Source of the DNA: Streptomyces sp. SID12488
GTDB lineage: Bacteria > Actinomycetota > Actinomycetes > Streptomycetales > Streptomycetaceae
Assembly (NCBI RefSeq): GCF_010548275.1
Contig: NZ_JAAGLT010000002.1
Coordinates: 124,001 to 188,000 of the forward strand
Direction: 5' to 3'
Length of the DNA: 64,000 nt
Position numbers and translations under genes: made by a program. Numbering within the stretch: the stretch's first letter is position 1; every line of letters begins with the position of its first letter. Below, in pieces: positions 25,228 to 34,977 of this stretch. The notes beneath the pieces were generated by a model. The model was not told where the DNA came from. It was given only the letters and a program-made list of their open reading frames with translations, and did no database searches.

Positions 25228-25989
25228 CTAACGGGGCTCCTCGCTCACCCGCTCCCTCGTGACGGCCAGCGCGGCCACCTCGGCGCGCAGCGCCCGTACC
25301 TCGTCCGTCAGTGCCGCGATCGCCGCCGTCTGGCGCTTTTCCTCCACGTCGTCCATCTCGAACCGGGAGATGAACCAGGCGGCGATGTTCGCGGTGACGA
25401 GACCGAGGAGCGCGATCCCGGACAGCATCAGCCCGACCGCGAGCATCCGGCCCACTCCGGTGGTCGGCGCGTGGTCCCCGTACCCGACTGTCGTCATCGT
25501 CGTGAACGACCACCACAGCGCGTCATCCAGCGTTCGGATGTTCCCTTCCGGTGACGCGCGTTCCACCGACAGCACGGCCAGCGAACCGAACATCAGCAGC
25601 CCCACCACGGCCCCGCCGACGTATGTCGTCAGCCGGACCTGGGACGCCATCTGGGCCCGCCGGCCCACCAGCATCAGCGTGGAGACGACCCGCAGCAGCC
25701 GCAGCGGCTGGAGCAGCGGCAGCAGCACGGCGAACAGGTCCAGCCAGTGCCGTCGAACGTACTCCCGACGCCGGTCGGTGAGAGCGATCCGGACGAGATA
25801 GTCGACCGCGAACGCCCCCCACACCGTCCACTCCGCGACCGTGCACGCGACCGAGACGGAGCGGCTGGCGGGGCTGTCGATGATCGGCACCGCGTAGGCG
25901 ACGGTGAACACGACAGCGAGCCCCATCAGGGGCCGCTGCGTATGCCGCTCCCAACGGGCCTGTGCCGAAGGTTCCTTCATGCCCCGCAT
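25228..25989 (-). CDS. Voltage-gated-type potassium channel subunit
   Basis: This 253-residue protein has six hydrophobic segments, an S4-like stretch with spaced arginines (QPLRLLRVVSTLMLVGRR), and the potassium selectivity filter TTVGYGDHAP (about 166). A C-terminal coiled coil (about 215-245) could help tetramer assembly. It should form a homotetrameric potassium channel in the cell membrane. The start codon lies just 16 bp past a very strong hairpin, so its transcription is probably insulated from aceE. Confidence 0.9.
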   Translation of the reverse strand: MRGMKEPSAQARWERHTQRPLMGLAVVFTVAYAVPIIDSPASRSVSVACTVAEWTVWGAFAVDYLVRIALTDRRREYVRRHWLDLFAVLLPLLQPLRLLRVVSTLMLVGRRAQMASQVRLTTYVGGAVVGLLMFGSLAVLSVERASPEGNIRTLDDALWWSFTTMTTVGYGDHAPTTGVGRMLAVGLMLSGIALLGLVTANIAAWFISRFEMDDVEEKRQTAAIAALTDEVRALRAEVAALAVTRERVSEEPR

Positions 25990-26004
25990 CGTAAGGGTCC
26001 GGAA

Positions 26005-26048
26005 GCGCCCCTATAGGGCGCCCCGAAGGGGCAGCCCTATAGGGGCGC
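26005..26048 (-). terminator. Long hairpin between aceE and the potassium channel
   Basis: A 15-bp perfect outer stem (26005-26019 with 26034-26048) continues into a 5-bp GCCCC/GGGGC inner stem with a GAA loop and one bulged base. It would stop aceE transcripts, or act in the channel's leader because it is 16 bp upstream of that start. Confidence 0.75.
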
Positions 26049-26049
26049 A

Positions 26050-26121
26050 GGGGCGCGGGGCTGTATCTATGTGCGGCTCCGCCGCGTGGGCGCGACCAGC
26101 CACAACGGCCCCGCAGACGAA
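26050..26121 (+). repeat. Interspersed repeat, family 1, copy B
   Basis: The copy carries GGGGCGCGGGGCTGT, GCGGCTCCGCCGC and CGGCCCCGCAG. It lies between the long hairpin and the aceE stop codon. It is the longer form of the repeat, as in copies C, E and F. Confidence 0.78.
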
Positions 26122-26143
26122 CTACCGCCCGACCCGCGGAGCG

Positions 26144-28876
26144 CTACGCGTCGCCGCCCGCCGCGCCCGGGTCCGCCGACGCCACGTCGAGCAACTGGTA
26201 CCGGTCGATCGCCTGCTTCAGCAGCGAGCGGTCCACCTTGCCCTCCTTGGCCAGCTCGGTCAGCACCGCCACCGCGATCGACTGCGGGTCGATGTGGAAG
26301 AACCGCCGGGCCGCGCCCCGCGTGTCCGCGAAGCCGAAGCCGTCCGCGCCCAGCGACTGGTACGTCCCCGGGACCCACCGCGAGATCTGGTCCGGAACAG
26401 AACGCATCCAGTCGGACACGGCCACGAACGGTCCCTCGGCGGCACTGAGCTTCCGCGTCACATACGGGACGCGCTGCTCCTCCTCCGGGTGCAGCAGGTT
26501 GTGCTGCTCCACCGCGACAGCCTCGCGCCGCAGCTCGTTCCACGAGGTCGCCGACCAGACGTCCGCCCGTACGTTCCAGTCCTCGGCGAGGATCCGCTGC
26601 GCCTCCAGCGCCCACGGCACCGCGACACCGGACGCGATGACCTGGGCCGGGATGGTGCCCGAAGTCGCCTCGCCCACACGGTGGATGCCCTTGAGGATGC
26701 CGTCGACGTCGACGTTCTCAGGCTCGGCCGGGTGCTGGATCGGCTCGTTGTAGACGGTGAGGTAGTAGAAGACGTCCTCACTGTCGGGCCCGTACATCCG
26801 GCGCAGACCGTCCTGCACGATGTACGCGATCTCGTACGAGTACGCCGGGTCGTACGCCACACAGCCCGGGTTGGTCGAGGCGAGCAGCTGCGAGTGCCCG
26901 TCGGCGTGCTGGAGACCCTCGCCGGTCAGAGTCGTACGGCCGGCGGTCGCACCCAGTACGAAACCGCGCGCCAACTGGTCGGCCATCTGCCAGAACTGGT
27001 CGCCCGTGCGCTGGAAACCGAACATCGAGTAGAAGACGTAGACGGGGATCAACGGCTCGCCATGCGTGGCGTACGCCGAACCCGCCGCGATCAGCGAGGC
27101 GGTGCAGCCCGCCTCGGAGATGCCGTCGTGCAGCATCTGGCCGGTCGGGGACTCCTTGTAGGCGAGCAGCAGCTCCCGGTCGACCGACTCGTACTGCTGG
27201 CCGAGCGGGTTGTAGATCTTCGCGCTCGGGAAGAACGAGTCCATGCCGAACGTGCGGTACTCGTCCGGCGCGATCAGCACGAAACGCCTGCCGATCTCCT
27301 TGTCCCGCATGAGGTCCTTGAGCAGCCGGACGAACGCCATGGTCGTGGCGATCGACTGCTGACCTGAACCCTTCTTCACACTCGCGTACGTCTTCTCCGG
27401 CGGCAGCGTCAGCGGCTTGGCGCGGACGACGCGGGTCGGGACGTAACCGCCGAGCGAGTTGCGGCGGTCGTGCATGTACTGGATCTCTTCCGAGTTCCGG
27501 CCCGGGTGGAAGTACGGCGGGGCGCCGCCCTCCAGCTCCTTGTCGGAGATCGGCAGATGGAGCCGGTCGCGGAAGCCCTTGAGGTCGGCCGCCGTCAGCT
27601 TCTTCATCTGGTGCGTGGCGTTGCGGCCCTCGAAGTTGGGTCCGAGCGTCCAGCCCTTGACCGTCTTGGCGAGGATGACGGTCGGCTGGCCCTTGTGCGC
27701 CTTGGCCGCCGCGAACGCCGCGAAGATCTTCTTGTGGTCGTGGCCACCACGGCCCAGGTGCAGGACCTGGTCGTCGGTCATGTTCTCGACCATCGCGCGC
27801 AGCCGGGTGTCGTCCCCGAAGAAGTGGTCGCGGATGTACTCGCCCGTCTCCGTGGCGTACGTCTGGAACTGCCCGTCGGGGGTCGTGTTCATCTTGTTGA
27901 CGAGCACGCCGTCCCGGTCCTGCGCGAGCAGCGGGTCCCAGCTCCGGTCCCACACCAGCTTGACGACGTTCCAGCCGGCGCCCCGGAACTGCGACTCCAG
28001 CTCCTGGATGATCTTGCCGTTGCCGCGCACCGGGCCGTCGAGCCGCTGGAGGTTGCAGTTGACGACGAAGGTCAGGTTGTCGAGGCCCTCGCGCGCGGCG
28101 ATCGACAGCTGGCCGAGCGACTCCGGCTCGTCCATCTCGCCGTCACCGAGGAACGCCCACACGTGCGACTTGGAGGTGTCCGCGATCCCGCGCGCCTCCA
28201 TGTAGCGGTTCATCCGCGCCTGGAAGATCGCGCCGAGCGGGCCGAGGCCCATCGAGACGGTCGGGAACTCCCAGAAGTCCGGCATCAGCCGCGGGTGCGG
28301 GTACGAGGACAGCCCGTACGGCGCCTTCGACTTCTCCTGGCGGAACGCGTCGAGCTGTTGCTCGCTGAGCCGGTCGAGAAGGAACGCGCGGGCGTAGATA
28401 CCGGGGGAGGCGTGGCCCTGGAAGAAGATCTGGTCGCCGCCGTCGCCCTCGTCCTTGCCCCGGAAGAAGTGGTTGAAGCCCACGTCGTAGAGGGAGGCGG
28501 AGGAGGCGAAGGTCGCGATGTGGCCGCCGACGCCGATCCCGGGCCGCTGGGCGCGCGAGACCATCACGGCCGCGTTCCAGCGGGTCGCGTTCAGGATGCG
28601 GCGCTCGATCTCCTCGTTGCCGGGGAAGAAGGGCTCGTCCTTCGTCGCGATCGTGTTGACGTAGTCCGTGCTCCGCATCTCGGGCACGGCGACGCGCTTC
28701 TCACGGGCTCGCTCGATCAGCCGCAGCATCAGATAGCGGGCTCGCTCCCGGCCGCGCTCGTCAACGGCGGCGTCGAGCGAGTCGAGCCATTCCTGGGTTT
28801 CTTCGGGATCGAAGTCAGGAACCTGACTCGGAAGGCCGCCAATGATGATCGGGTTGCGATCTGATCCGGAAGCCAC
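26144..28876 (-). CDS. aceE: Pyruvate dehydrogenase E1 component, homodimeric
   Basis: This 910-residue protein is a full-length ThDP-dependent E1 of the AceE type. The ThDP/Mg motif [13 protein letters not shown] starts near residue 247 and closes with NCNLQ. It decarboxylates pyruvate and passes the acetyl group to the lipoyl E2. The E2 and E3 genes are not adjacent, as is usual in streptomycetes. The GTG at 28876 is preceded by AAGGA. The C-terminal half matches the transketolase pyrimidine-binding and C-terminal domains. Confidence 0.97.
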   Translation of the reverse strand: MASGSDRNPIIIGGLPSQVPDFDPEETQEWLDSLDAAVDERGRERARYLMLRLIERAREKRVAVPEMRSTDYVNTIATKDEPFFPGNEEIERRILNATRWNAAVMVSRAQRPGIGVGGHIATFASSASLYDVGFNHFFRGKDEGDGGDQIFFQGHASPGIYARAFLLDRLSEQQLDAFRQEKSKAPYGLSSYPHPRLMPDFWEFPTVSMGLGPLGAIFQARMNRYMEARGIADTSKSHVWAFLGDGEMDEPESLGQLSIAAREGLDNLTFVVNCNLQRLDGPVRGNGKIIQELESQFRGAGWNVVKLVWDRSWDPLLAQDRDGVLVNKMNTTPDGQFQTYATETGEYIRDHFFGDDTRLRAMVENMTDDQVLHLGRGGHDHKKIFAAFAAAKAHKGQPTVILAKTVKGWTLGPNFEGRNATHQMKKLTAADLKGFRDRLHLPISDKELEGGAPPYFHPGRNSEEIQYMHDRRNSLGGYVPTRVVRAKPLTLPPEKTYASVKKGSGQQSIATTMAFVRLLKDLMRDKEIGRRFVLIAPDEYRTFGMDSFFPSAKIYNPLGQQYESVDRELLLAYKESPTGQMLHDGISEAGCTASLIAAGSAYATHGEPLIPVYVFYSMFGFQRTGDQFWQMADQLARGFVLGATAGRTTLTGEGLQHADGHSQLLASTNPGCVAYDPAYSYEIAYIVQDGLRRMYGPDSEDVFYYLTVYNEPIQHPAEPENVDVDGILKGIHRVGEATSGTIPAQVIASGVAVPWALEAQRILAEDWNVRADVWSATSWNELRREAVAVEQHNLLHPEEEQRVPYVTRKLSAAEGPFVAVSDWMRSVPDQISRWVPGTYQSLGADGFGFADTRGAARRFFHIDPQSIAVAVLTELAKEGKVDRSLLKQAIDRYQLLDVASADPGAAGGDA

Positions 28877-29343
28877 GCTGTTCCTTCGCTCTCGGAGGGC
28901 TTGGTCCGGGGCACGCCATGAACCTGCCCCGGGGCTGCGAATGCACTGGCCCCATCGTGTACCCCGAGGCCGGGTACGTCACCTCTACTCAGAAGTAGTC
29001 CCGGTGAAGATCGCCGGGCGGGGTGTCCGCAGCCAAATCGCAACGATACGCCCAGTCCGTGACGTGTTCCGTAAAGCGATTCGGATCTCGCACGCATGTG
29101 TGAGAAGTTCGGGAGTCACTCGGGAGCAGCAAAACCGCAAAGCGGGCAGAATGGTGTGGTGTGCGTCACTGGTTCCCGGAAGTCGCTGTCTGAAGTTGCG
29201 GCGACACCGCCAGGATCGTCACCGTTTCGGCGGTCTCGACGGCCGGGTACTTGCGCGATCCGCCCCGCCCGTGTGGACTACGGCCAATGCTTCGCGCACG
29301 CGCGTTGCTGGACAATTCTCGAAACATGATCAGGAGGCAACCC
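28877..29343. other. 467-bp divergent promoter region of aceE and DUF3052
   Basis: No gene is seen. A dyad GTACCC / GGGTAC (28959-28964 and 28972-28977) lies about 85-100 bp upstream of aceE and could be an operator. The rest shows no strong structure. Confidence 0.5.
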
Positions 29344-29781
29344 GTGAGCGCGACCGCGGACCACGCGGAGGAGCGGACTAACCCTGCCGCAAGGCTGGGG
29401 TTCCAGCCCGAGCAGGTGGTCCAGGAGATCGGCTACGACGATGACGTCGACCAGGAGCTCCGCGAGGCCATTGAGGAAGTCATCGGCAGCGATCTCGTTG
29501 ACGAGGAGTACGACGACGTCGCAGATGCCGTGGTGCTCTGGTTCCGCGACGATGACGGCGACCTGACCGATTCGCTGGTGGATGCCACCGCGTACATCGA
29601 AGAAGGCGGCGCGATCCTGCTCCTCACGCCCAAGACGGGCCGTGACGGCTACGTGGAGCCGAGCGACATCTCTGAAGCCGCGACGACGGCGGGTCTGTCG
29701 GCGACGAAGAGCGTCAGTGTGGGCAAGGACTGGAGTGGGAGTCGTCTTGCGACGCCCAAGGCAGCCAAGTCGAAGAAGTGA
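29344..29781 (+). CDS. DUF3052 family protein
   Basis: This acidic 145-residue protein is conserved across actinobacteria. The GTG at 29344 has AGGAGG six bases upstream, better than the in-frame ATG at 29326. The central EEYDDVADAVVLWFRDDDGD is characteristic. The C-terminus is lysine-rich. It has no assigned activity; its usual position between aceE and a peroxiredoxin, as here, suggests a housekeeping or redox link, which is inference. A strong terminator follows. Confidence 0.88.
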   Translation: MSATADHAEERTNPAARLGFQPEQVVQEIGYDDDVDQELREAIEEVIGSDLVDEEYDDVADAVVLWFRDDDGDLTDSLVDATAYIEEGGAILLLTPKTGRDGYVEPSDISEAATTAGLSATKSVSVGKDWSGSRLATPKAAKSKK

Positions 29782-29814
29782 GTAAGTGACCGTTCGCCGG
29801 TGCGGGCGTCTACC

Positions 29815-29900
29815 GGGGGCTCTGCCCCCAGACCCCCGATCGGCCTGAACGGCCTCGTCCTCAATCGCCGGACGGGCCGGATTCATCCGGCCCGTCCGGC
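29815..29900 (-). repeat. Interspersed repeat, family 2, copy 2
   Basis: The reverse complement matches the copies at 18888 and 63644 (GGTCTGGGGGCAGAGCCCCC and the TTGAGGACGAGGCCGTTCAG landmark). It includes the DUF3052 terminator hairpin. Confidence 0.75.
29867..29900 (+). terminator. Terminator hairpin after DUF3052
   Basis: A perfect 16-bp stem (29867-29882 with 29885-29900) has only two bases between the arms. It lies about 85 bp past the DUF3052 stop and separates it from the peroxiredoxin gene. Confidence 0.72.
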
Positions 29901-29964
29901 GGCTTTCAGTGGGTGGTCACTAGGGTGTTCTCACCCGAACAGCCCACCGAAGGGATGCAGGATC

Positions 29965-30423
29965 ATGGCGATCGAGGTCGGCGAAAAGGCCCCGGACTTC
30001 GAGCTCAAGGACAACCACGGCGCCACCGTGCGGCTCTCGGACTTCCGCGGCGCCAAGAACGTGGTGCTGCTCTTCTATCCCTTCGCCTTCACCGGTGTGT
30101 GCACCGGCGAACTCTGCGACCTGCGGGACAACCTGCCGAGGTTCTCCGACCGGGACACGCAGGTGCTCGCCGTCTCCAACGACTCCATCCACACCCTGCG
30201 CGTCTTCGGCGAGCAGGAGGGCTTCGAGTACCCCCTGCTCTCCGACTTCTGGCCGCACGGCAACATTTCGCGCGAGTACGGCGTCTTCGACGAGAGCAAG
30301 GGCTGCGCGGTGCGCGGGACCTTCATCATCGACAAGGAGGGCGTCGTGCGGTGGACCGTGGTCAACGGCCTGCCGGACGCGCGTGACCTGAACGAGTACG
30401 TGAAGGCCCTCGACACCCTGTAA
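29965..30423 (+). CDS. AhpE-like peroxiredoxin
   Basis: This 152-residue thioredoxin-fold peroxidase carries the peroxidatic cysteine C46 in [11 protein letters not shown] second cysteine at C51 and a third near 114 (SKGCAVRG) are candidate resolving residues. [11 protein letters not shown] fits the P-x-x-x-T/S-x-x-C signature. It reduces hydrogen peroxide and organic peroxides in the cytoplasm. It lies upstream of the ter genes, whose first promoter looks stress-controlled. Confidence 0.92.
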   Translation: MAIEVGEKAPDFELKDNHGATVRLSDFRGAKNVVLLFYPFAFTGVCTGELCDLRDNLPRFSDRDTQVLAVSNDSIHTLRVFGEQEGFEYPLLSDFWPHGNISREYGVFDESKGCAVRGTFIIDKEGVVRWTVVNGLPDARDLNEYVKALDTL

Positions 30424-30450
30424 CTCTTCGGTTCCAGCCCTGCGTGGGGC

Positions 30451-30479
30451 GGGAACCCGTTACTAGGATCGACACGTTG
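30451..30479 (+). promoter_or_regulatory. ECF-sigma-type promoter upstream of terD1
   Basis: GGGAAC (30451-30456), an 18-bp spacer and CGTTG (30475-30479) match the SigR/SigE style of promoter (GGAAT or GGAAC with GTT). Transcription would start near 30486, 60 bp upstream of the GTG. The same layout occurs before the aldolase gene. Confidence 0.5.
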
Positions 30480-30545
30480 ATCCGATACCGGCGCACGACG
30501 GGGCACACCGCCCCTGGACGCAGACGAGACACCAATGGAGGACTC

Positions 30546-31121
30546 GTGGGAGTCAGCCTCAGCAAGGGCGGCAACGTATCGCTGACCAAGGAGGCCCCGG
30601 GTCTCACCGCGGTCATCGTCGGTCTGGGGTGGGACGCGCGTTCCACCACCGGCACCGACTTCGACCTCGACGCCAGCGCGATCCTGACGAACGCGGCGGG
30701 CAAGGTCAGTTCCGACGCCAACTTCGTGTTCTTCAACAACCTCAAGAGCCCGGACGGCTCCGTCGAGCACACCGGTGACAACACCACCGGTGAGGGCGAC
30801 GGGGACGACGAGCAGATCAAGGTCAACCTCGCGGCTGTCCCGGCCGACATCGACAAGATCGTGTTCCCGGTCTCGATCTACGACGCCGAGAACCGTCAGC
30901 AGTCCTTCGGCCAGGTGCGCAACGCGTACATCCGCGTGGTGAACCAGGCGGGCGAGGCGGAGCTCGCACGCTACGACCTCTCCGAGGACGCCTCGACGGA
31001 GACCGCCATGGTCTTCGGCGAGCTGTACCGGCACGGCACGGAGTGGAAGTTCCGCGCCATCGGCCAGGGATACGCGTCCGGTCTGCGCGGCATCGCGCAG
31101 GACTTCGGCGTGAACGTCTGA
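30546..31121 (+). CDS. terD: TerD family stress protein, first tandem copy
   Basis: This 191-residue protein is a standard single-domain TerD. Calcium-binding acidic motifs are present: DFDLDASA (about 38) and [13 protein letters not shown] (about 78-90). TerD proteins bind calcium and associate with the membrane in tellurite, oxidative and phage stress; in Streptomyces they also affect development. The GTG is preceded by GGAGG. It is about 75 percent similar by eye to the next gene, pointing to tandem duplication. A terminator hairpin separates the two. Confidence 0.95.
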   Translation: MGVSLSKGGNVSLTKEAPGLTAVIVGLGWDARSTTGTDFDLDASAILTNAAGKVSSDANFVFFNNLKSPDGSVEHTGDNTTGEGDGDDEQIKVNLAAVPADIDKIVFPVSIYDAENRQQSFGQVRNAYIRVVNQAGEAELARYDLSEDASTETAMVFGELYRHGTEWKFRAIGQGYASGLRGIAQDFGVNV

Positions 31122-31143
31122 GCCGGACTCCCTCCGGCTCCGT

Positions 31144-31178
31144 CGTCCGGCGTCGCACTCTCGGTGCGGCGCCGGACG
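31144..31178 (+). terminator. Terminator hairpin between the two terD genes
   Basis: Stem CGTCCGGCG (31144-31152) pairs with 31170-31178, with an inner GCAC/GTGC stem and a TCTCG loop. It lies 23 bp past the first terD stop. Confidence 0.65.
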
Positions 31179-31223
31179 CGCTCGGCACATCTGTTCGGCA
31201 TCACCTCGGGGAGGACCAGCACA

Positions 31224-31799
31224 ATGGGCGTCACGCTTGCCAAGGGGGGCAATGTCTCCCTCTCCAAAGCCGCACCGAACCTCACCCAGGTGTTGGTCGG
31301 GCTCGGCTGGGACGCGCGTTCCACCACCGGCGCGCCCTTCGACCTCGACGCCAGCGCGCTGCTGTGCGGCGGTGGACGGGTGCTCGGCGACGAGTGGTTC
31401 ATCTTCTACAACCAGCTCACCAGCCCCGACGGCTCGGTCGAGCACACCGGCGACAACCTCACCGGTGAGGGCGAGGGTGACGACGAGTCGCTGATCGTCG
31501 ACCTCCCCAAGGTGCCGGCCGCCTGCGACAAAATCATCTTTCCGGTCTCGATCCACGACGCGGACAACCGCGGCCAGACCTTCGGCCAGGTCGGCAACGC
31601 CTTCATCCGGGTCGTCAACCAGGCCGACGGCCAGGAACTGGCGCGTTACGACCTGAGCGAGGACGCGTCGACGGAGACCGCCATGATCTTCGGGGAGTTG
31701 TACCGCTATCAGGGCGAGTGGAAGTTCCGTGCAGTTGGACAGGGGTACGCGTCGGGTCTGAAGGGCATCGCCCTAGACTTCGGAGTCAACGTTTCGTAA
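31224..31799 (+). CDS. terD: TerD family stress protein, second tandem copy
   Basis: This 191-residue paralogue starts at the ATG at 31224, where it aligns with residue 1 of the first copy. It keeps both acidic motifs (PFDLDASA and [13 protein letters not shown]). Paralogues may form mixed calcium-dependent assemblies. It lies 50 bp upstream of the TerC-like gene and is probably co-transcribed with it. A GAGGA ribosome site precedes the ATG. Confidence 0.95.
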   Translation: MGVTLAKGGNVSLSKAAPNLTQVLVGLGWDARSTTGAPFDLDASALLCGGGRVLGDEWFIFYNQLTSPDGSVEHTGDNLTGEGEGDDESLIVDLPKVPAACDKIIFPVSIHDADNRGQTFGQVGNAFIRVVNQADGQELARYDLSEDASTETAMIFGELYRYQGEWKFRAVGQGYASGLKGIALDFGVNVS

Positions 31800-31849
31800 A
31801 GCCGGGTACGGCAGCGGGGGAGACCCGTTAACACACGATTGGGTAGCCA

Positions 31850-32998
31850 GTGATTCTGAAAACCTTCGGCTGGTCGTTCGCGGTCACCGCGCTCGGCCTG
31901 GTCGCGGCCGTCCTCTACGGGGGGTGGACCGGCTTCGGGATCGTGGCGATCCTCTCCATCCTCGAGATCTCGCTGTCCTTCGACAACGCGGTGGTCAACG
32001 CCGGCATCCTGAAGAAGATGAGTGCCTTCTGGCAGAAGATCTTCCTCACCGTCGGTGTCCTCATTGCCGTCTTCGGTATGCGGCTCGTCTTCCCCGTCGT
32101 GATCGTGGCCATCAGCGCCAAGATCGGCCCGATCGACGCCGTCGACCTCGCGCTCAACAACAAGGACCAGTACCAGCAGCTGGTCACCGACGCCCACCCG
32201 GCGATCGCCGCCTTCGGTGGCATGTTCCTGTTGATGATCTTCCTCGACTTCATCTTCGAGGACCGTGACATCAAGTGGCTCGGCTGGCTGGAACGCCCCC
32301 TCGCCAAGCTCGGCAAGGTCGACATGCTGTCGGTCTGCATCGCCCTGATCGTGCTCATGATCTCCGCCATGACCTTCGCGACCAACGCCCACCAGCACGG
32401 TGGCGCCCACGTCGACAAGGCACAGACGGTGCTCATCTCCGGCATCGCCGGTCTGATCACGTACATGATCGTCGGCGGACTCTCCGGCTACTTCGAGGAC
32501 AAACTCGAGGAAGAGGAGGAGCGCGAGCACGAGGAGGCGGAAGAGGCCGAGCGGACCGGCAAGAAGAAGCCGGCCATCGTCCTCGCCGGCCAGGCCGCGT
32601 TCTTCATGTTCCTCTACCTCGAAGTGCTGGACGCGTCCTTCTCCTTCGACGGTGTGATCGGCGCCTTCGCCGTCACGAACGACATCGTGCTGATGGCCCT
32701 GGGCCTCGGTATCGGCGCCATGTACGTCCGGTCGCTCACGGTCTACCTGGTCCGCCAGGGCACCCTCGACGACTACGTCTACCTGGAGCACGGCGCGCAC
32801 TACGCGATCGGCGCCCTCGCCGGCATCCTGCTCATCACCATCCAGTACCAGATCCACGAGGTCATCACCGGCCTGGTGGGTGTCGTACTGATCGCCTGGT
32901 CCTTCTGGTCCTCCGTGCGCCGCAACACCAAACTGGCAGCGGCAGAGGGAAAAGCGGCGGGCTCGGACGAGAAGACTGAGGTGTCGTCCGGGGTGTGA
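31850..32998 (+). CDS. TerC-like DUF475 integral membrane protein
   Basis: This 382-residue protein has about eight to nine membrane helices and two acidic repeats (EISLSFDNAVVNAG near residue 42 and LDASFSFDGVIGAF near 262). These repeats are diagnostic of the TerC/DUF475 superfamily, thought to move or coordinate metal ions. A charged cytoplasmic loop lies between them (about 215-240). TerC and TerD proteins form the core membrane complex of Ter systems. The start is the GTG at 31850. A strong terminator follows the gene. Confidence 0.92.
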   Translation: MILKTFGWSFAVTALGLVAAVLYGGWTGFGIVAILSILEISLSFDNAVVNAGILKKMSAFWQKIFLTVGVLIAVFGMRLVFPVVIVAISAKIGPIDAVDLALNNKDQYQQLVTDAHPAIAAFGGMFLLMIFLDFIFEDRDIKWLGWLERPLAKLGKVDMLSVCIALIVLMISAMTFATNAHQHGGAHVDKAQTVLISGIAGLITYMIVGGLSGYFEDKLEEEEEREHEEAEEAERTGKKKPAIVLAGQAAFFMFLYLEVLDASFSFDGVIGAFAVTNDIVLMALGLGIGAMYVRSLTVYLVRQGTLDDYVYLEHGAHYAIGALAGILLITIQYQIHEVITGLVGVVLIAWSFWSSVRRNTKLAAAEGKAAGSDEKTEVSSGV

Positions 32999-33025
32999 CA
33001 ACCTCCGCTGTGAGGAACGCTCTGA

Positions 33026-33066
33026 GCGGGGCGGCTACGAGGAATCGTCCTCGTCGGCCGCCCCGC
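33026..33066 (+). terminator. Terminator hairpin after DUF475
   Basis: Outer arms GCGGGGCGGC (33026-33035) and 33057-33066 pair perfectly; inner arms CGAGGA (33038-33043) and TCCTCG (33048-33053) extend the stem. Confidence 0.7.
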
Positions 33067-33130
33067 GGCTTTGCGGGCAGCGGGCCGACGGCGTGGACGA
33101 ATGTGCGGGGGCTGGACGGGTGGGGGCGGG

Positions 33131-33868
33131 ATGAGTTTCTGGGACGACCTGTGGCACGGCCGTACGACGGACTTCGACGCGGGCAGCGCGGCGAGCAACT
33201 CCATCGAGCTGACCAAGCGGCACCAGCGGGTGTCGCTCACCAAGCAGGGTGCCGCGACGGGCCACCTGCGCATCAATCTGTCCTGGCGGATGCGTACGTC
33301 GGACATCGGCGGCCCCAAGCGGCAGAGCCTGTGGCGACACCCCTTCCAGGCCCTGCGGCCCGAGGAGGTCAAGGGCCACACCCAGAGCATGGTGAACGTC
33401 GACCTCGACCTGGGCATCCTGTACGAGCTGGCCGACGGCACGAAGGGGGTCGTACAGCCGCTGGGCGGGTTCCTCGGCGAGACGAATGCGCCGCCCTACG
33501 TCAAGCTCAGCGGTGACGACCGGTTCGGGTCGGCGTCCGGGGAGACGGCGTACGTCAACCTTGATCACCGGGACGAGATCAAGCGGCTGCTGGTGTTCGT
33601 GTACATCTACGACCAGACGCCGGCGTTCGACCGGACCCACGCGATCGTGACGCTCTACCCGAGCAACGGGCCGCGCATCGAGATAGGCCTCGACGAGCGG
33701 CACTCGCAGGCCCGGTCGTGTGCGGTGGTGCTGATCGAGAACGTGAAGAACGAGCTGATCGTCCGGCGGGAAGTGAAGTTCGTCTACGGGTTCCAGGCGG
33801 AGCTCGACCGGTTGTACGGGTGGGGACTGCAGTGGGGTCGGGGCTACAAGACGAAGGCGGAGCGCTGA
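33131..33868 (+). CDS. TerA-like tellurium resistance protein
   Basis: This 245-residue protein starts at the ATG at 33131, which is preceded by GGGGGCGGG. It resembles TerA-type members of the TerD superfamily: LTKRHQRVSLTKQG, a central DLDLGILYELADGTKG and a C-terminal basic beta-rich part. The classical TerD GDN motif is absent. TerA-like proteins accompany TerD and TerC in metal- and stress-sensing modules. It stands alone between a terminator upstream and a convergent TerD downstream. Confidence 0.82.
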   Translation: MSFWDDLWHGRTTDFDAGSAASNSIELTKRHQRVSLTKQGAATGHLRINLSWRMRTSDIGGPKRQSLWRHPFQALRPEEVKGHTQSMVNVDLDLGILYELADGTKGVVQPLGGFLGETNAPPYVKLSGDDRFGSASGETAYVNLDHRDEIKRLLVFVYIYDQTPAFDRTHAIVTLYPSNGPRIEIGLDERHSQARSCAVVLIENVKNELIVRREVKFVYGFQAELDRLYGWGLQWGRGYKTKAER

Positions 33869-33920
33869 CGCTGGTCTGGGCGGGGGCGCCTTGGTACGCG
33901 GGAGGTTCTGCGCATGGGCG

Positions 33921-33988
33921 ACTGCGGGTTCGTTGTGGCTTGTCGCGCCCCGCGGCGGAGCCGCACAACGACACAGCCCCGCGCCCCT
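33921..33988 (-). repeat. Interspersed repeat, family 1, copy C
   Basis: In inverted orientation the copy contains GTGGCTTGTCGCGCCCCGCG, GCGGAGCCGCA and AGCCCCGCGCCCC. It is nearly identical to copy F. It lies between converging TerA-like and TerD genes. Confidence 0.8.
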
Positions 33989-33997
33989 TCAGGGCGC
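33981..33997. terminator. Short hairpin at the end of repeat copy C
   Basis: GCGCCC (33981-33986) and GGGCGC (33992-33997) pair around a 5-base loop, 6 bp from the stop of the TerD gene on the minus strand. Confidence 0.5.
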
Positions 33998-34002
33998 CTG
34001 TC

Positions 34003-34782
34003 CTAGCGTCCGATGAACTGTGGGCCCTGTGGCGGTAGGTGGAAGTCCGGGGACGGGTTCGGGGATGTTGCCACCGGTTGGGGGTACCCGTACGCCGGTT
34101 GGTTGGCGTTCGGGCTCGTGGGCTGCGGGTAGCCGTAGGTCGGCTGGGGAGGGAGGGTGGGCGGATGCTGGACCGTGGTGACCGCCGAGGTGTCCGTGGG
34201 CGGGGCGTTCGTGGTGTCCGGGAACGGTTCCTCGGCCGGCGGGTCCTCCACCGAGATGCCGAAGTCCGTCGCCAGGCCCTCCAGGCCGTTCGAGTAGCCC
34301 TCGCCCAGGGCGCGGAACTTCCAGCCGTCGCCGCGCCGGTACAGCTCGCCGCAGATCAGCGCCGTTTCCTCGCCCGTCTCCGGCTTGACGTCGAAGTACG
34401 CCAGCGGTTCCCCGTCCGCGACGGCACCGTCGTACAACACGATGCGCAGGGACCGTACGCGGTCGAAGGGCACGCCGTCCGCCGAGGCGATCAGCAGAAT
34501 CTGTCCGACTCCTGACTCGACACCGGTCAGATCCGTCTGGATCGTGTCGGTCAGGCCCTCGGCCACCCGTTTCTTGCCGAGGCGCCAGACCTTGCCCGAC
34601 GGGTGGCGGGGCTGGTTGTAGAAGACGAAGTCCTCGTCGGAGCGCACACGACCGTCGGGGCCGAGGAGCAGCGCCGAGGCATCGACATCCGGAACCCCCT
34701 GCCCGGGCGTCCAGCGCAGCACGGCCCGCACCGTCGTGGCTTCGAGAGGGACGTTCGACCCCTTCAGCATGGCGTGCGTCAT
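34003..34782 (-). CDS. TerD domain protein with proline-rich C-terminal tail
   Basis: This 259-residue protein has a TerD domain at about 1-180 followed by a tail rich in proline, tyrosine and glutamine with repeats such as YGYPQP. The DVDASALLL motif is kept, but the second acidic motif (GDNxTGEG) is replaced by an unrelated GKVWRLGKK segment. It may have lost one calcium site. The tail could bind partner proteins. It is divergent from the aldolase operon and convergent with the TerA-like gene. Confidence 0.88.
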   Translation of the reverse strand: MTHAMLKGSNVPLEATTVRAVLRWTPGQGVPDVDASALLLGPDGRVRSDEDFVFYNQPRHPSGKVWRLGKKRVAEGLTDTIQTDLTGVESGVGQILLIASADGVPFDRVRSLRIVLYDGAVADGEPLAYFDVKPETGEETALICGELYRRGDGWKFRALGEGYSNGLEGLATDFGISVEDPPAEEPFPDTTNAPPTDTSAVTTVQHPPTLPPQPTYGYPQPTSPNANQPAYGYPQPVATSPNPSPDFHLPPQGPQFIGR

Positions 34783-34869
34783 GCGGTCATCCTGCCTTCT
34801 CGGTCCTGGTCACGACAACGCGGGGGCATCGTTTCTGCGTGTCCGCGTTACCTGAACTTCATTCTCAGT

Positions 34870-34898
34870 GGGAACCCCTGACATGGATCCCTACGTAC
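34870..34898 (+). promoter_or_regulatory. ECF-sigma-type promoter upstream of the aldolase operon
   Basis: GGGAAC (34870-34875), an 18-bp spacer and CGTAC (34894-34898) repeat the layout seen before terD1. The -10 is less exact (GTA for GTT). It lies about 80 bp upstream of the aldolase start. Confidence 0.42.
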
Positions 34899-34977
34899 TA
34901 TTACCGGCCACCCTTCAACACTCGACCGACAATCGATCACCACTCGACCGGCCGTCCAGCCGCCACGGGGGAGTTTC

